Assembly (NCBI RefSeq): GCF_030814015.1
Contig: NZ_JAUSUL010000002.1
Coordinates: forward strand, 930,001-994,000
Origin: Amorphus orientalis
GTDB lineage: Bacteria > Pseudomonadota > Alphaproteobacteria > Rhizobiales > Amorphaceae
Length of the DNA stretch: 64,000 nucleotides
Direction: 5' to 3'
The translations under genes were made by a program, and so were the position numbers. Positions 1 to 7,690 of the stretch are shown piece by piece; position 1 is the first letter of the stretch; every line of letters begins with the position of its first letter. A model generated the notes under the pieces. The model searched no databases, was not told where the DNA came from, and saw only the letters and a list, made by a program, of their open reading frames with translations.

Positions 1-6
1 GGACAT
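1..6 (-). CDS. Start of a minus-strand gene cut by the window edge, probably glutathione reductase
   Basis: Only the start codon and second codon (Met-Ser) are inside the window. The sequence just upstream on the minus strand reads GAGGTGACG before the ATG, a good ribosome binding site. The assignment to gor rests on context alone: in many alphaproteobacteria a DUF2059 gene lies between rpiA and gor in this orientation. The sequence itself cannot confirm the product. Confidence 0.35.
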
Positions 7-27
7 CGTCACCTCACGCGGTTGTCA

Positions 28-75
28 CCGCCGCTCACAAGCGGCGGAAGCGTTCACGCCGGGCAATCAAGCCCG
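28..75 (-). other. Two small hairpins in the leader of the edge gene
   Basis: A perfect 8-bp inverted repeat (CCGCCGCT at 28-35 and AGCGGCGG at 40-47, loop CACA) is followed by a 5-bp one (60-64 with 71-75, loop AATCAA). Neither is followed by a T-tract, so they are not classic terminators. They lie between the end of the DUF2059 gene and the start of the edge gene and may mark an mRNA 3' end or a structured leader. Confidence 0.35.
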
Positions 76-169
76 ACGATGAAAAACACTTCACATCAGA
101 GCCTTATGGGCCGGGCCTCCGTTCAGGCCGCATCTGCTTGAACGGTCGGTCCCGTCACGGCCATCGGCC

Positions 170-709
170 TTAGAGCGGCAGGCCCTGGGCCCGCAGGCGC
201 TGACGCACTTCCTCGACCATCTCCGTGGAGATGGCATCGGCCCACTGCTTCGAGGCGCCGATCGACAGGGCGGAAATGCTCGGGCCGAGTTCGGCGAGCT
301 TCTCGCCGGTCGGGGTCTCATAGAAATCCGCGATCTGGTTCAGCTCCTCGATGGTGAACCGGCGCGCCCAGATCTTCTCGACGGTCATATCGAGCTGCGG
401 CCGCCGCTGGGCCATCTCGATCGCGACCTGGGTCGTCGTCTCTTCGATCTGCGCCGTCAGCGACGGGTAGGACCGGGTGAAGAGGGTCTGGGTCTGCTCT
501 GCGATCGTCGGCAGGATCTCGTCGAAGCTCTGGGCGACCTGTGCCGCCTCGACGGTCCGGCGGGCCGCGCGGAGATGCTCCGGAGAGAAGTTGTCCTCAT
601 CCTGCTGCGCGGAATTCTGAGACTGGGCGTGAACCTCCGGGGCTGCGGCAAAGGCCAGCATCACGGCGACAGCCGCGCCGGGGATCCGGCACCATTTGGA
701 ACAGAGCAT
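170..709 (-). CDS. DUF2059 family periplasmic protein
   Basis: The 179-residue product starts with a basic stretch and a hydrophobic core ending near an Ala-x-Ala site (VHAQS), a typical Sec signal peptide, so it is probably periplasmic. The C-terminal part carries the DUF2059 signature, with a run like FTIEELNQIADFYETPTGEK about 50 residues before the end. DUF2059 proteins have no established biochemical function. The frame is open to 784, but that longer form would run into rpiA. ATG at 709 is preceded by GGAG at 6-nt spacing and is followed directly by the signal peptide, so I use it. It lies 46 bp downstream of rpiA on the same strand and is probably co-transcribed with it. Confidence 0.85.
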   Translation of the reverse strand: MLCSKWCRIPGAAVAVMLAFAAAPEVHAQSQNSAQQDEDNFSPEHLRAARRTVEAAQVAQSFDEILPTIAEQTQTLFTRSYPSLTAQIEETTTQVAIEMAQRRPQLDMTVEKIWARRFTIEELNQIADFYETPTGEKLAELGPSISALSIGASKQWADAISTEMVEEVRQRLRAQGLPL

Positions 710-755
710 GAAAGATCTCCGTATTGAACGTACCACGGTGCGCCGGCGATCGATG

Positions 756-1466
756 TCAGGCCGACGCGAGATGAATGACGCCATCGGCGTCGGCGATCAA
801 GGCGGCGCTGGCGATACCGATGAACAAGCCGTGCTCCACGACCCCCGGTATGTGCAGCAGGGAGTCCGAGAGCGCTTCGGGATCCGGAATCCGTCCGAAT
901 GCGGCGTCCACGATGAGATGGCCACCATCGGTCAGGAAAGCTCGTCCGTCAGCCGCTTGCCTCACGGAGAGAGGACCGTCAAGGCCGAGACGGCCCGCCA
1001 CCGATTCGATCGCGCGCATCGTGGCGCCCAGCCCGAACGGCACGACCTCGACCGGGAGCGGAAACGCGCCGAGCGACTTCACGCGCTTGGAAGCGTCGGC
1101 GACCACGATCATCCGCTCCGAGGCGGTCGCGACGATCTTCTCCCTCAACAGGGCGCCGCCACCGCCCTTGATGAGGCGGAGCTCGTCGTCGAGTTCGTCG
1201 GCGCCGTCGATGGTCAGATCGAGACGGGGATGGTCGTCCAGCGTCGTCAGCGGAATGTGCAGCGACCGCGCGAGATCCGCCGTTCTCTCCGAGGTCGGAA
1301 CGCCGATCACCGACAACCCTTCGGCGACCCGCTCGCCCAGCAGCCGCACGAACGCTTCCGCCGTCGAGCCGGTGCCCAGTCCGAGCTGCATGCCCGGCTC
1401 GACGTGCCCGAGGGCGACGCGTGCCGCTTCGATCTTCAATTCCGCCGGATCGCGCTTGGCGCCCAT
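756..1466 (-). CDS. rpiA: Ribose-5-phosphate isomerase A
   Basis: This cytoplasmic enzyme interconverts ribose-5-phosphate and ribulose-5-phosphate in the non-oxidative pentose phosphate pathway. The family signatures are all visible in order: the phosphate-binding [12 protein letters not shown] near residue 30, TSERTADLA, the catalytic region [12 protein letters not shown], and [12 protein letters not shown]. The length of 236 residues fits the family (about 220-235). A GTG at 1484 would add six residues but has no recognisable ribosome binding site, whereas the ATG at 1466 gives the usual N-terminus; the choice is a judgement. It is transcribed away from gph, so 1467-1731 is a divergent promoter region. 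Confidence 0.96.
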   Translation of the reverse strand: MGAKRDPAELKIEAARVALGHVEPGMQLGLGTGSTAEAFVRLLGERVAEGLSVIGVPTSERTADLARSLHIPLTTLDDHPRLDLTIDGADELDDELRLIKGGGGALLREKIVATASERMIVVADASKRVKSLGAFPLPVEVVPFGLGATMRAIESVAGRLGLDGPLSVRQAADGRAFLTDGGHLIVDAAFGRIPDPEALSDSLLHIPGVVEHGLFIGIASAALIADADGVIHLASA

Positions 1467-1731
1467 GATCCCAATTCCAGACACGTGTTTACGGGCAGCG
1501 ATGTCCGACCGCCTTCCCTTTAAGGACGCGTGGACTTACCACAGCGATGCCGCGCCCGTCACTTGGAAGCGCTCGACCCATCCGGGCCGGATCCCGTCAC
1601 ATACCAGCGCCGGTCATCCTGCTGGATGGAAAGCACGTGAAAAACGCGCATCAACCTATTCTGAGGTACGGCATTTTTGAGGCGGTCCCGCGCCTGACCC
1701 GCCCCCATATGGCCCAAGCTTGGAGTTGTGC

Positions 1732-2427
1732 ATGACGTCCCCTCAAACCCTCGTGTTCGACCTCGACGGAACGCTGATCGAGACCGCACCCGACCTGACG
1801 GCCGCGCTGAACGCGGTTCTGGCGATCGAGGGGCTGCCGCGCGTGGATCCGGCCCGTACCCGCACGATGATCGGGCGAGGCGCGCGTGCGATGATCTCCC
1901 GGGCGCTGAGCGATCTCTCCGAGCCGGCAGACGATGCGCGGCTGGACCGGATGCTGGATGCGTTCCTGGCGCATTACGGCGACAACATCGCCGTCGAAAG
2001 CCATCCCTATCCGGGACTGCTCCCGGCCCTCGACCAGTTGGAGGAAGCGGGGTGGCGATTCGCGGTCTGTACCAACAAGCGCGAGCCGCTGGCGGTCAAA
2101 CTCTTGGAAGCGTTGGGGATTGCCGGCCGGTTCGGCTGTATCGCGGGACCTGACACTTTCGGCATGGCGAAACCGGATCCCCGCCACCTGCTCTCGACCA
2201 TCGAGACGGCGGGGGGCGATCCGGAGCGCGCGATCATGGTCGGCGATTCCGCCACGGACGTGGACACCGCCCGTGCCGCCGGCACGCCGGTCATCGGCGT
2301 GAGCTTCGGCTATACGGACGTGCCGATGCACGCCCTCGCACCGGACATTCTCCTGCGTCACTATGACGATCTGCCCGCGGCGGTCGATCGGCTGGTCGAA
2401 GACTGGGGCAAGGCGACGGCCCGCTGA
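1732..2427 (+). CDS. gph: Phosphoglycolate phosphatase (HAD superfamily)
   Basis: The 231-residue HAD hydrolase hydrolyses 2-phosphoglycolate, a product of RuBisCO oxygenation or of DNA repair, or a similar small phosphate ester. Motif I is FDLDGTLIE near residue 10, motif II is CTNKRE, and motif IV is GDSATDVDTARAAG. The cap domain between motifs I and II is the size expected for Gph. The ATG at 1732 has GGAG at 6-nt spacing; the upstream in-frame TTG at 1720 is not needed. It lies opposite rpiA, and its stop is 3 bp from the convergent kinase gene. Substrate specificity within the HAD family cannot be proved from sequence. Confidence 0.88.
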   Translation: MTSPQTLVFDLDGTLIETAPDLTAALNAVLAIEGLPRVDPARTRTMIGRGARAMISRALSDLSEPADDARLDRMLDAFLAHYGDNIAVESHPYPGLLPALDQLEEAGWRFAVCTNKREPLAVKLLEALGIAGRFGCIAGPDTFGMAKPDPRHLLSTIETAGGDPERAIMVGDSATDVDTARAAGTPVIGVSFGYTDVPMHALAPDILLRHYDDLPAAVDRLVEDWGKATAR

Positions 2428-2430
2428 GGG

Positions 2431-5184
2431 CTATTTGGCGGCGTCTACCATCGGTGTGGTCTCGGCGAGCGGTCCGTTCACTGGCAAGGTGACGGAGAAT
2501 TCCGAGCCGCCGCTGCCGGTCGACACGAGACGGATGTCGCCCGACAGGACCCGCATGATCTGCATGGAGATGGCCAGACCGAGCCCGCTCCCCTTCGCGT
2601 CGCCGGCCCGCCCCGTCCAGGCGCGTCCGAACTTGGTGAAGAGATGGGCTCGTTCGTCAGCGGAAATGCCCGGTCCGTTGTCGCTGATCCGGATGTCGAC
2701 CAGCCCGTCCTCGATCCGGACGGATGCCGTCACCGCAGGGGCTGCGGACGTGTTGAACTTGATGGCGTTGGACAGAATGTTGACCAGCACCTGCTTCAGC
2801 CGGTCCGCGTCCACCTCAACCGGCGCCGGACCGGGGCTTTCCAGAACCAGCGCCACCCCCCGCCGCTCGGCGAGGCCGCTCATGACGTCCATAGCCTCGG
2901 AAAGCACGACGCCGGCGTCGGTGGCTTCGATCGTCCAGTTCACCTCGCCGCTTTCCATCCGGTTGAGGTCGAGGATCTCGTCGAGCAGCCGCGTCAGCCG
3001 GCGGCTTTCTTCGTCGATGATGGCGATGAACCGGCGGGCACGGTCCTCGTCCAGCCCTTCGTCCTGGGCCAGCAGTTCCGCGAATGACCGGATCGAGGTC
3101 ATCGGCGTGCGCAGCTCGTGGCTCACCCGGCTGAGGAAGTCGTCCTTCATCCGGTCAAGCTGGGTCAGCTTTTCGTTGGCGGACCGCAGCTCGCCGGCAA
3201 TCCGCTCCAGCTCGACCGACTTGCGCTCCAGTTCGCGGGAGTAGCGGATCGCCTCGCGGGTCTCGTCGAGAAGCGCCATCACCGTATCGACGGCGATCGG
3301 CTCGCCCTTCGCGATCCGCGACACCATCAGCCCGGCGGATGACGCGCCGATGCCGCTGGCGAGCTGCCGTTCCACCAGGGCAATGAACTGGGGATCGGGG
3401 AGCGGCAGCCGCCCTGCCCGGCCCTGACGTTCCGCCTGCGCCTCGAACAGCGCAGCCGTCCGGTCGGCACCCAGGATCCGCTCGCTCAGACGATAGAGGT
3501 CCTCCGCCCGGACTTCGCGCGGCAGCACCGGTTCCTCGGAGGCCGGCGAGCGTGCGAACACGTCGACGAACAAGGCACTCTGCAGGCGTTCGATCGGAGA
3601 CTGGACCGTGAAGATCGACACGAACACGTAGGCGACGACGTTGGCGCCGAGGCTCCAGAACAGGGAGTGAACCAGCGGATCCAGCCCGGTCAGGCCGAAC
3701 AGCGCCGTGGGACGCAGCAGCTCCAGCTCGAACGGTCCAGCTTCGACGATCGAGCCGATGTTCCATCCCCCCGCCGCCAGGCTCGGCATCAGCAGCGTGA
3801 AGGCCCACAAGGCGAACCCGATGAGGAGTCCGGCGAGCGCGCCGTCCCGGGTGGCCCGTCGCCAGAACACGCCACCGACCAGCGCCGGCAGGAACTGCGC
3901 AACGCCCACGAACGAGATCAGTCCGATCGAGGCCAGCCCGTTCGTGCTGGCTGTGGTCCGGTAGTAGAGATAGCCGAACGCCAGGATCGCCACGATGCTC
4001 AGCCGCCGCACGAGCAGCACCGTGCGGGAGAGATCGCCCGGTGCCGTGCTCTCGATCAGCCGGGTCCGCAGCAGAAGCGGCGTCACGAGATGGTTGGAGA
4101 TCATGATCGACAGCGCGATCGACGACAGGATCACCATCGAAGTGCCGGCCGACAGGCCGCCGATGAAGGCGAGAATCGCCACTTCCTCGTAACCGGCGGC
4201 GAGCGGCACGGTCAGCACGTAGAGGTCCGGATTGGAGCCGATCGGCAAGAGTTTCATGCCGGCAATCGCGATCGGCACGACGAACAGGCTGATCAGCAGC
4301 AGATAGAGCGGAAACAGCCAGGCGGCCGTGGTGAGGTGCCGCTCGTCCTGATTTTCCACCACCGCGACCTGGAACTGGCGCGGCAGGCAGATGATCGCCG
4401 CCGCCGACAGGAAGGTGATCGCGATCCACCGGCTTTCGTCGGCCTGGGCAAGGGTCGCCAGGTGGGCGATCTCCGGGGACCAATCCCCGGTCAGGACGCC
4501 CGGCACCTGATCGCTGGCAAGCCCCGCGACGACCAGCACGCCGACCGCGACGAGAGCGAACAGCTTCACCATGGATTCGAACGCAATCGCCGCGACGACG
4601 CCCGGATGGCTCTCGTCGGCGCCGATCTTGCGCGTTCCGAACAGGATCACGAAGGCTGCCATGCAGGCCGCGACCCAGAAGCCTGTGTCGCTGAGGAGGC
4701 CCGGCCGTGGGGCGGTCCCGTCGGCGAAGGGAGACGGCTTGGTGATCGCCTCGAAGCTGGTGGCGACGGCCTTGAGCTGCAGCGCGATGTACGGAGCGAT
4801 CGCAACGATCGCGATGATGGTGACCACGGCGGAGATCGCCGAGCTCTTGCCATAGCGAGCGGAGATGAAGTCGGCGATGGAGGTGATCTGCTGGGTGCGC
4901 GAGATCCGCACCAGCTTGCGCAGGAGCAGCCACCAGCCGACGAACACGAAGGTCGGGCCGATATAGATCGTTGCAAACTCGACGCCGTTTCGCGCCGCGG
5001 AACCGACGGCCCCGTAGAAGGTCCAGGACGTGCAATAGACGGCCAGCGAAAGCGTGTAGACGACCGGTGATGTGATCAGGGTCTTCGCACCGCGTTCCGC
5101 CCGCCTGTCACTGACGAAGGCGAGCACGAACAGGCCGCTGAGATAGAGCGCGGCGACGGCGACGATGATCTCCGGGCTGAGCAT
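2431..5184 (-). CDS. Sodium:solute symporter-type sensor histidine kinase (CbrA-like)
   Basis: This 917-residue inner-membrane protein fuses a transporter to a kinase. About residues 1-540 are a sodium:solute symporter (SSF) domain with some 12-13 hydrophobic helices, including the family-typical YCTSWTFYGAVG near residue 50. A cytoplasmic linker and coiled coil lead to a HisKA domain with H-box SHELRTPMTSIRSF (phospho-acceptor His about 689). The HATPase_c domain follows, with N-box NILSNAIKF (about 802), G1 DNGPG (about 835) and G2 GSGLGL. There is no C-terminal receiver domain. The nearest known type is CbrA, which senses nutrient availability. It is the last gene of a four-gene operon with a stand-alone receiver protein, its likely phosphoryl partner. 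The ligand is unknown; transport activity is possible but unproven. Confidence 0.93.
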   Translation of the reverse strand: MLSPEIIVAVAALYLSGLFVLAFVSDRRAERGAKTLITSPVVYTLSLAVYCTSWTFYGAVGSAARNGVEFATIYIGPTFVFVGWWLLLRKLVRISRTQQITSIADFISARYGKSSAISAVVTIIAIVAIAPYIALQLKAVATSFEAITKPSPFADGTAPRPGLLSDTGFWVAACMAAFVILFGTRKIGADESHPGVVAAIAFESMVKLFALVAVGVLVVAGLASDQVPGVLTGDWSPEIAHLATLAQADESRWIAITFLSAAAIICLPRQFQVAVVENQDERHLTTAAWLFPLYLLLISLFVVPIAIAGMKLLPIGSNPDLYVLTVPLAAGYEEVAILAFIGGLSAGTSMVILSSIALSIMISNHLVTPLLLRTRLIESTAPGDLSRTVLLVRRLSIVAILAFGYLYYRTTASTNGLASIGLISFVGVAQFLPALVGGVFWRRATRDGALAGLLIGFALWAFTLLMPSLAAGGWNIGSIVEAGPFELELLRPTALFGLTGLDPLVHSLFWSLGANVVAYVFVSIFTVQSPIERLQSALFVDVFARSPASEEPVLPREVRAEDLYRLSERILGADRTAALFEAQAERQGRAGRLPLPDPQFIALVERQLASGIGASSAGLMVSRIAKGEPIAVDTVMALLDETREAIRYSRELERKSVELERIAGELRSANEKLTQLDRMKDDFLSRVSHELRTPMTSIRSFAELLAQDEGLDEDRARRFIAIIDEESRRLTRLLDEILDLNRMESGEVNWTIEATDAGVVLSEAMDVMSGLAERRGVALVLESPGPAPVEVDADRLKQVLVNILSNAIKFNTSAAPAVTASVRIEDGLVDIRISDNGPGISADERAHLFTKFGRAWTGRAGDAKGSGLGLAISMQIMRVLSGDIRLVSTGSGGSEFSVTLPVNGPLAETTPMVDAAK

Positions 5185-5187
5185 GGC

Positions 5188-5421
5188 TCAGGACCTGTCG
5201 CGTGGCTCTTCGGCCGGCTCCGTGCTCTTCGTCAGGCGCCGGGCGAGCCACCGTGTGGCAAGAATGAAGGCGAGCCAAACCACGAACAGATAGACATGCA
5301 GAAGGGGAATGCCGCCGATCAGGACATGCCTGTCGAACAAAAGAAGAACGGGCGGCATCAGCAGCACGACCATCGCGATCGGGAGCGCCCATCTGAGATC
5401 GGCATATCCGTCCGCGTGCAT
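5188..5421 (-). CDS. Small two-helix membrane protein of the symporter-kinase operon
   Basis: The 77-residue product has two predicted membrane helices, roughly residues 10-28 and 38-60, with a charged C-terminal tail. It resembles the small two-TM proteins (DUF3311/CbrX type) often found next to SSF transporters or SSF kinases, so a role as subunit of the adjacent kinase is likely by context. The ATG at 5421 shares one base with the stop of the upstream receiver gene (TGATG) and has GGAG at 6-nt spacing. A GTG directly before it is the alternative start. Only 3 bp separate it from the kinase gene, which suggests coupled synthesis of the two. Confidence 0.75.
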   Translation of the reverse strand: MHADGYADLRWALPIAMVVLLMPPVLLLFDRHVLIGGIPLLHVYLFVVWLAFILATRWLARRLTKSTEPAEEPRDRS

Positions 5422-5846
5422 CACCGGCTCCGCTGGGGCTGAAGCAGGCGGCCGATCCGGCCGATCAGATCCTGGTTCGAGAACGGCTTCGTGACGAACT
5501 CGTCGGCGCCGAGATCGAGCATCTGCTGGCGGTCGCTTTCCTGTCCCTTCGCCGTCAGCACGAGCACCGGGACTTTGAAGCCGTGCGGCATCTGCCGGAA
5601 GCGGCGCAGCACATCGAACCCGTTCTCGGTCGGGATCATCGTGTCGAGGATCAGGAGGTCAGGCGAGGCCGATGCGAGATGGTCGAGTGCGGCGCCGCCG
5701 TCCCGGATCGAATCGACGTGGTAGCCTTCCCGCTCGAGCAGGAATGTCAGGGATTCGACGATGAACGGCTCGTCCTCGACGATGAGGATGCTTCGCCGAT
5801 CGTCCGACCCGGACACCGTTTGCGTGTCAGCCATGGTCGTGCTCAC
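5421..5846 (-). CDS. Stand-alone response regulator receiver protein
   Basis: The 141-residue protein is a single REC domain with no output domain. Visible are the acidic pair in IVEDEPF, the phospho-acceptor Asp in LLILDTMIP, the Thr in VLTAKGQ and the conserved Lys in VTKPFS. Such proteins act by protein-protein contact or as phosphate relays. The most likely donor is the SSF histidine kinase two genes downstream. I chose the GTG start because it overlaps the stop of the upstream regulator gene (GTGA) and has GGAGG close by. The ATG at 5834 would place that site 16 nt away. It sits between the H-box regulator and the small membrane protein. Confidence 0.92.
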   Translation of the reverse strand: MSTTMADTQTVSGSDDRRSILIVEDEPFIVESLTFLLEREGYHVDSIRDGGAALDHLASASPDLLILDTMIPTENGFDVLRRFRQMPHGFKVPVLVLTAKGQESDRQQMLDLGADEFVTKPFSNQDLIGRIGRLLQPQRSR

Positions 5847-7453
5847 ACCCCCTCCGCGATCTTCTGGCGCTCGCCGGTTCTGGCGGCGGTCGGTGCAAGC
5901 GGTTCGGCGGTCTCGCCGGGCCCGGGCCTGAACACCGGCGGATGGGCCCGCTGGTCGCAGTCTTCCCGCCGGCAGGAGCGGCATTCGAATCCGACCGGCG
6001 TGATCAGGCTGGCGCGGCGAGAGGCGAAGGCATCGCCGTAGACGATCCGGTCGGCATAGTGCGCTTCGCATCCCAGCATCACGCTGAAGACGGTCGCCGG
6101 CCGGCCGTGGGCCATGGCCACCTTCGAGACGCGCTTTGCGACGAAGAGATACCGGCCGCCGTCCGGCATCGCGGCGAGCTGGCTGACGATCTGATCCGAC
6201 TGACCGAGCGCCGAATAGATCGCCCAGCGTGGGCAGGCCCCGCCGTATTCCGGCATGCGCAGCCCCGGAATCGAGAAGCGCTTGGAGATGTTGCCGGCGG
6301 GATCGGTGCGCAGGAAGGCGAACGGGACCCCTTCCTTTCCGGGTGCCCTGAGGGTGACCAGGCGGTGCGCGGCCTGTTCGAAGCTGGCCTGGAATCGCGC
6401 CCCCAGCCCATCGAGATCGTAGCGCAGCTCCTCGGCCGCTTCCACGAAGGCATCGTAGGGAAACAGCAGCGCGCCGGCTGCGTATCGCGCAAGCGCGCGT
6501 TTGGCGCGCAAGCGCGCGTCCGGACTGGAGAAACGTCCCGGCACGGCGAGCTTCTCGAACGTGTCGGCGAGTTCCAGTTCGCAGAGGCGATGCGCCAGCC
6601 GGAACCGGAGCGTGGTCGGTGCCGCGCCTTCCGGCAGTTCGAGACAGCGGTCGGTCGTGCACGCGCCCGGGGCCTCGTCCGCGCTGGTGACGGCGACCCC
6701 GTGCTGCTCGGTGAGCCGCCGGTGCAGCACGTCCAGGGACAGTAGGCGCTCGCTGCTGAGTTCGGTGCGCAGCTGAGACGCCGCATCCTCGATCGAGGCG
6801 AAGTAGTTCCGGTTGTCGATGATGAAGTCGTCGACCTCGTTGGCCGGCGAACTGGGCCGGAACGCATTGCCGGACTGCTGCAGGGTGTCGATCATCGTCC
6901 GGGCGCTCGACGTCAGGCCGTCGCTCTCGCTGGCGATGATGCCGGCGAACCTGCGCCGCTCCGCGCCGGCAAGATCGTCGTGCTCGGCGAGGATTTCGGA
7001 GAATGAGCGGATCGAGGTGATCTGGGTCAGCATCTGGTGGCTGAGCGCCATCAGTTCCGGATCGCGCCCCAGTCGTTCGGACAGCGCCAGTGCGGTTTCC
7101 GTTGCGTCCTGCAGGCTGCGATGCAAGCGAATGAACGCCCTCGCCCATTCCGGGTAGCGGCCGACGAAACCGGCTGCCGTCGCTGCATCCAGCTCCTCGT
7201 GCCCCAGCGCCCGGGCCAGCTCCATCAGCGCTTCCACGAGCCGGCTGTCCTGATCGGCGGTCAGATAGTCGAGGTCCAGTTCGAGCGCGTCGGCGATCCG
7301 GCGCAAGAGCTTGCCGCCGATATAGCGCTTGTCGTGCTCGATGAGGCTCAGATAGGCCGGCGAAATATCAAGCTCAGCCGCCAGCGCGGCCTGGGCGAGC
7401 CCCGCTTCTCTTCGGCGCTCGCGAATGCGCTGGCCGATCGGTACCCGCACCAT
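5843..7453 (-). CDS. XRE-family ScfR-type regulator with a histidine-kinase-like H-box domain
   Basis: This 536-residue regulator has an N-terminal helix-turn-helix (about residues 6-62). Residues about 130-190 contain SHQMLTQITSIRSFSEIL followed by RRFAGIIASES. They closely match the HisKA dimerisation and H-box region of the kinase in the same operon, with a His at position 139. An IrrE-like region (about 205-350) follows in which HExxH is not present (AHRLCELE instead). The C-terminal ScfR/DUF2083 domain (about 375-506) ends in the cysteine set Cys491, Cys494 and Cys499. Related regulators such as RamB and PrpR respond to short-chain acyl-CoA status. There is no ATPase domain, so it cannot phosphorylate itself. 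It is first in a four-gene operon and is divergent from an ABC transporter. I infer that it controls one or both. Confidence 0.9.
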   Translation of the reverse strand: MVRVPIGQRIRERRREAGLAQAALAAELDISPAYLSLIEHDKRYIGGKLLRRIADALELDLDYLTADQDSRLVEALMELARALGHEELDAATAAGFVGRYPEWARAFIRLHRSLQDATETALALSERLGRDPELMALSHQMLTQITSIRSFSEILAEHDDLAGAERRRFAGIIASESDGLTSSARTMIDTLQQSGNAFRPSSPANEVDDFIIDNRNYFASIEDAASQLRTELSSERLLSLDVLHRRLTEQHGVAVTSADEAPGACTTDRCLELPEGAAPTTLRFRLAHRLCELELADTFEKLAVPGRFSSPDARLRAKRALARYAAGALLFPYDAFVEAAEELRYDLDGLGARFQASFEQAAHRLVTLRAPGKEGVPFAFLRTDPAGNISKRFSIPGLRMPEYGGACPRWAIYSALGQSDQIVSQLAAMPDGGRYLFVAKRVSKVAMAHGRPATVFSVMLGCEAHYADRIVYGDAFASRRASLITPVGFECRSCRREDCDQRAHPPVFRPGPGETAEPLAPTAARTGERQKIAEGV

Positions 7454-7523
7454 GGCACCTCCCTTCGTTTCCCTCGGATGCCCTTCTTCGAGGGCGACGG
7501 CCCGGTTCGGGCTCTTGGTCGGC

Positions 7524-7541
7524 TTGTAAAGTTCTTAACAG
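7524..7541. promoter_or_regulatory. Putative operator 1 for the ScfR-type regulator
   Basis: TTGTAAAGTTCTTAACAG contains a near-palindrome, TGTAAAGT against TCTTAACA, with 6 of 8 positions pairing. It shares 13 of 18 bases with the second element 41 bp away, read on the other strand. RamB and PrpR, members of the same regulator family, recognise sites with an AAAGT or TTTGCAA-type core. The location in the divergent gap next to the regulator gene supports an operator. The assignment is inference. Confidence 0.5.
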
Positions 7542-7564
7542 CCGTTTCGCCCCATGCGACCGGA

Positions 7565-7582
7565 TTTTACAGAACTTTGCAA
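7565..7582. promoter_or_regulatory. Putative operator 2 for the ScfR-type regulator
   Basis: TTTTACAGAACTTTGCAA, read on the minus strand as TTGCAAAGTTCTGTAAAA, matches operator 1 in inverted orientation. It contains the CTTTGCAA core known for RamB/PrpR-type sites. The start-to-start distance of 41 bp is about four helical turns, which would put two bound dimers on the same DNA face. Confidence 0.5.
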
Positions 7583-7690
7583 GGGCCCGCCTTCGCCATT
7601 GCCGGTTGTAGGAGCCTTGGCGTAGCGATTCAGGATGAGCGGATCGCGCAACGAGGGGCGATGCGTTCAATAATGACCCGGGAGGAAAGA

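Noticed and set aside
78-97. Short element GATGAAAAACACTTCACATC resembling 27169-27191
   Set aside because: Two copies with an indel, both with GATG/CATC ends, lie in gene gaps. With only two imperfect copies it may be chance, so I do not call a dispersed repeat.
6565-6830. IrrE-like metallopeptidase activity in the ScfR-type regulator
   Set aside because: The HExxH zinc motif is replaced by a segment reading AHRLCELE, so peptidase activity is not expected. The region is probably a structural or ligand-binding part of the family.
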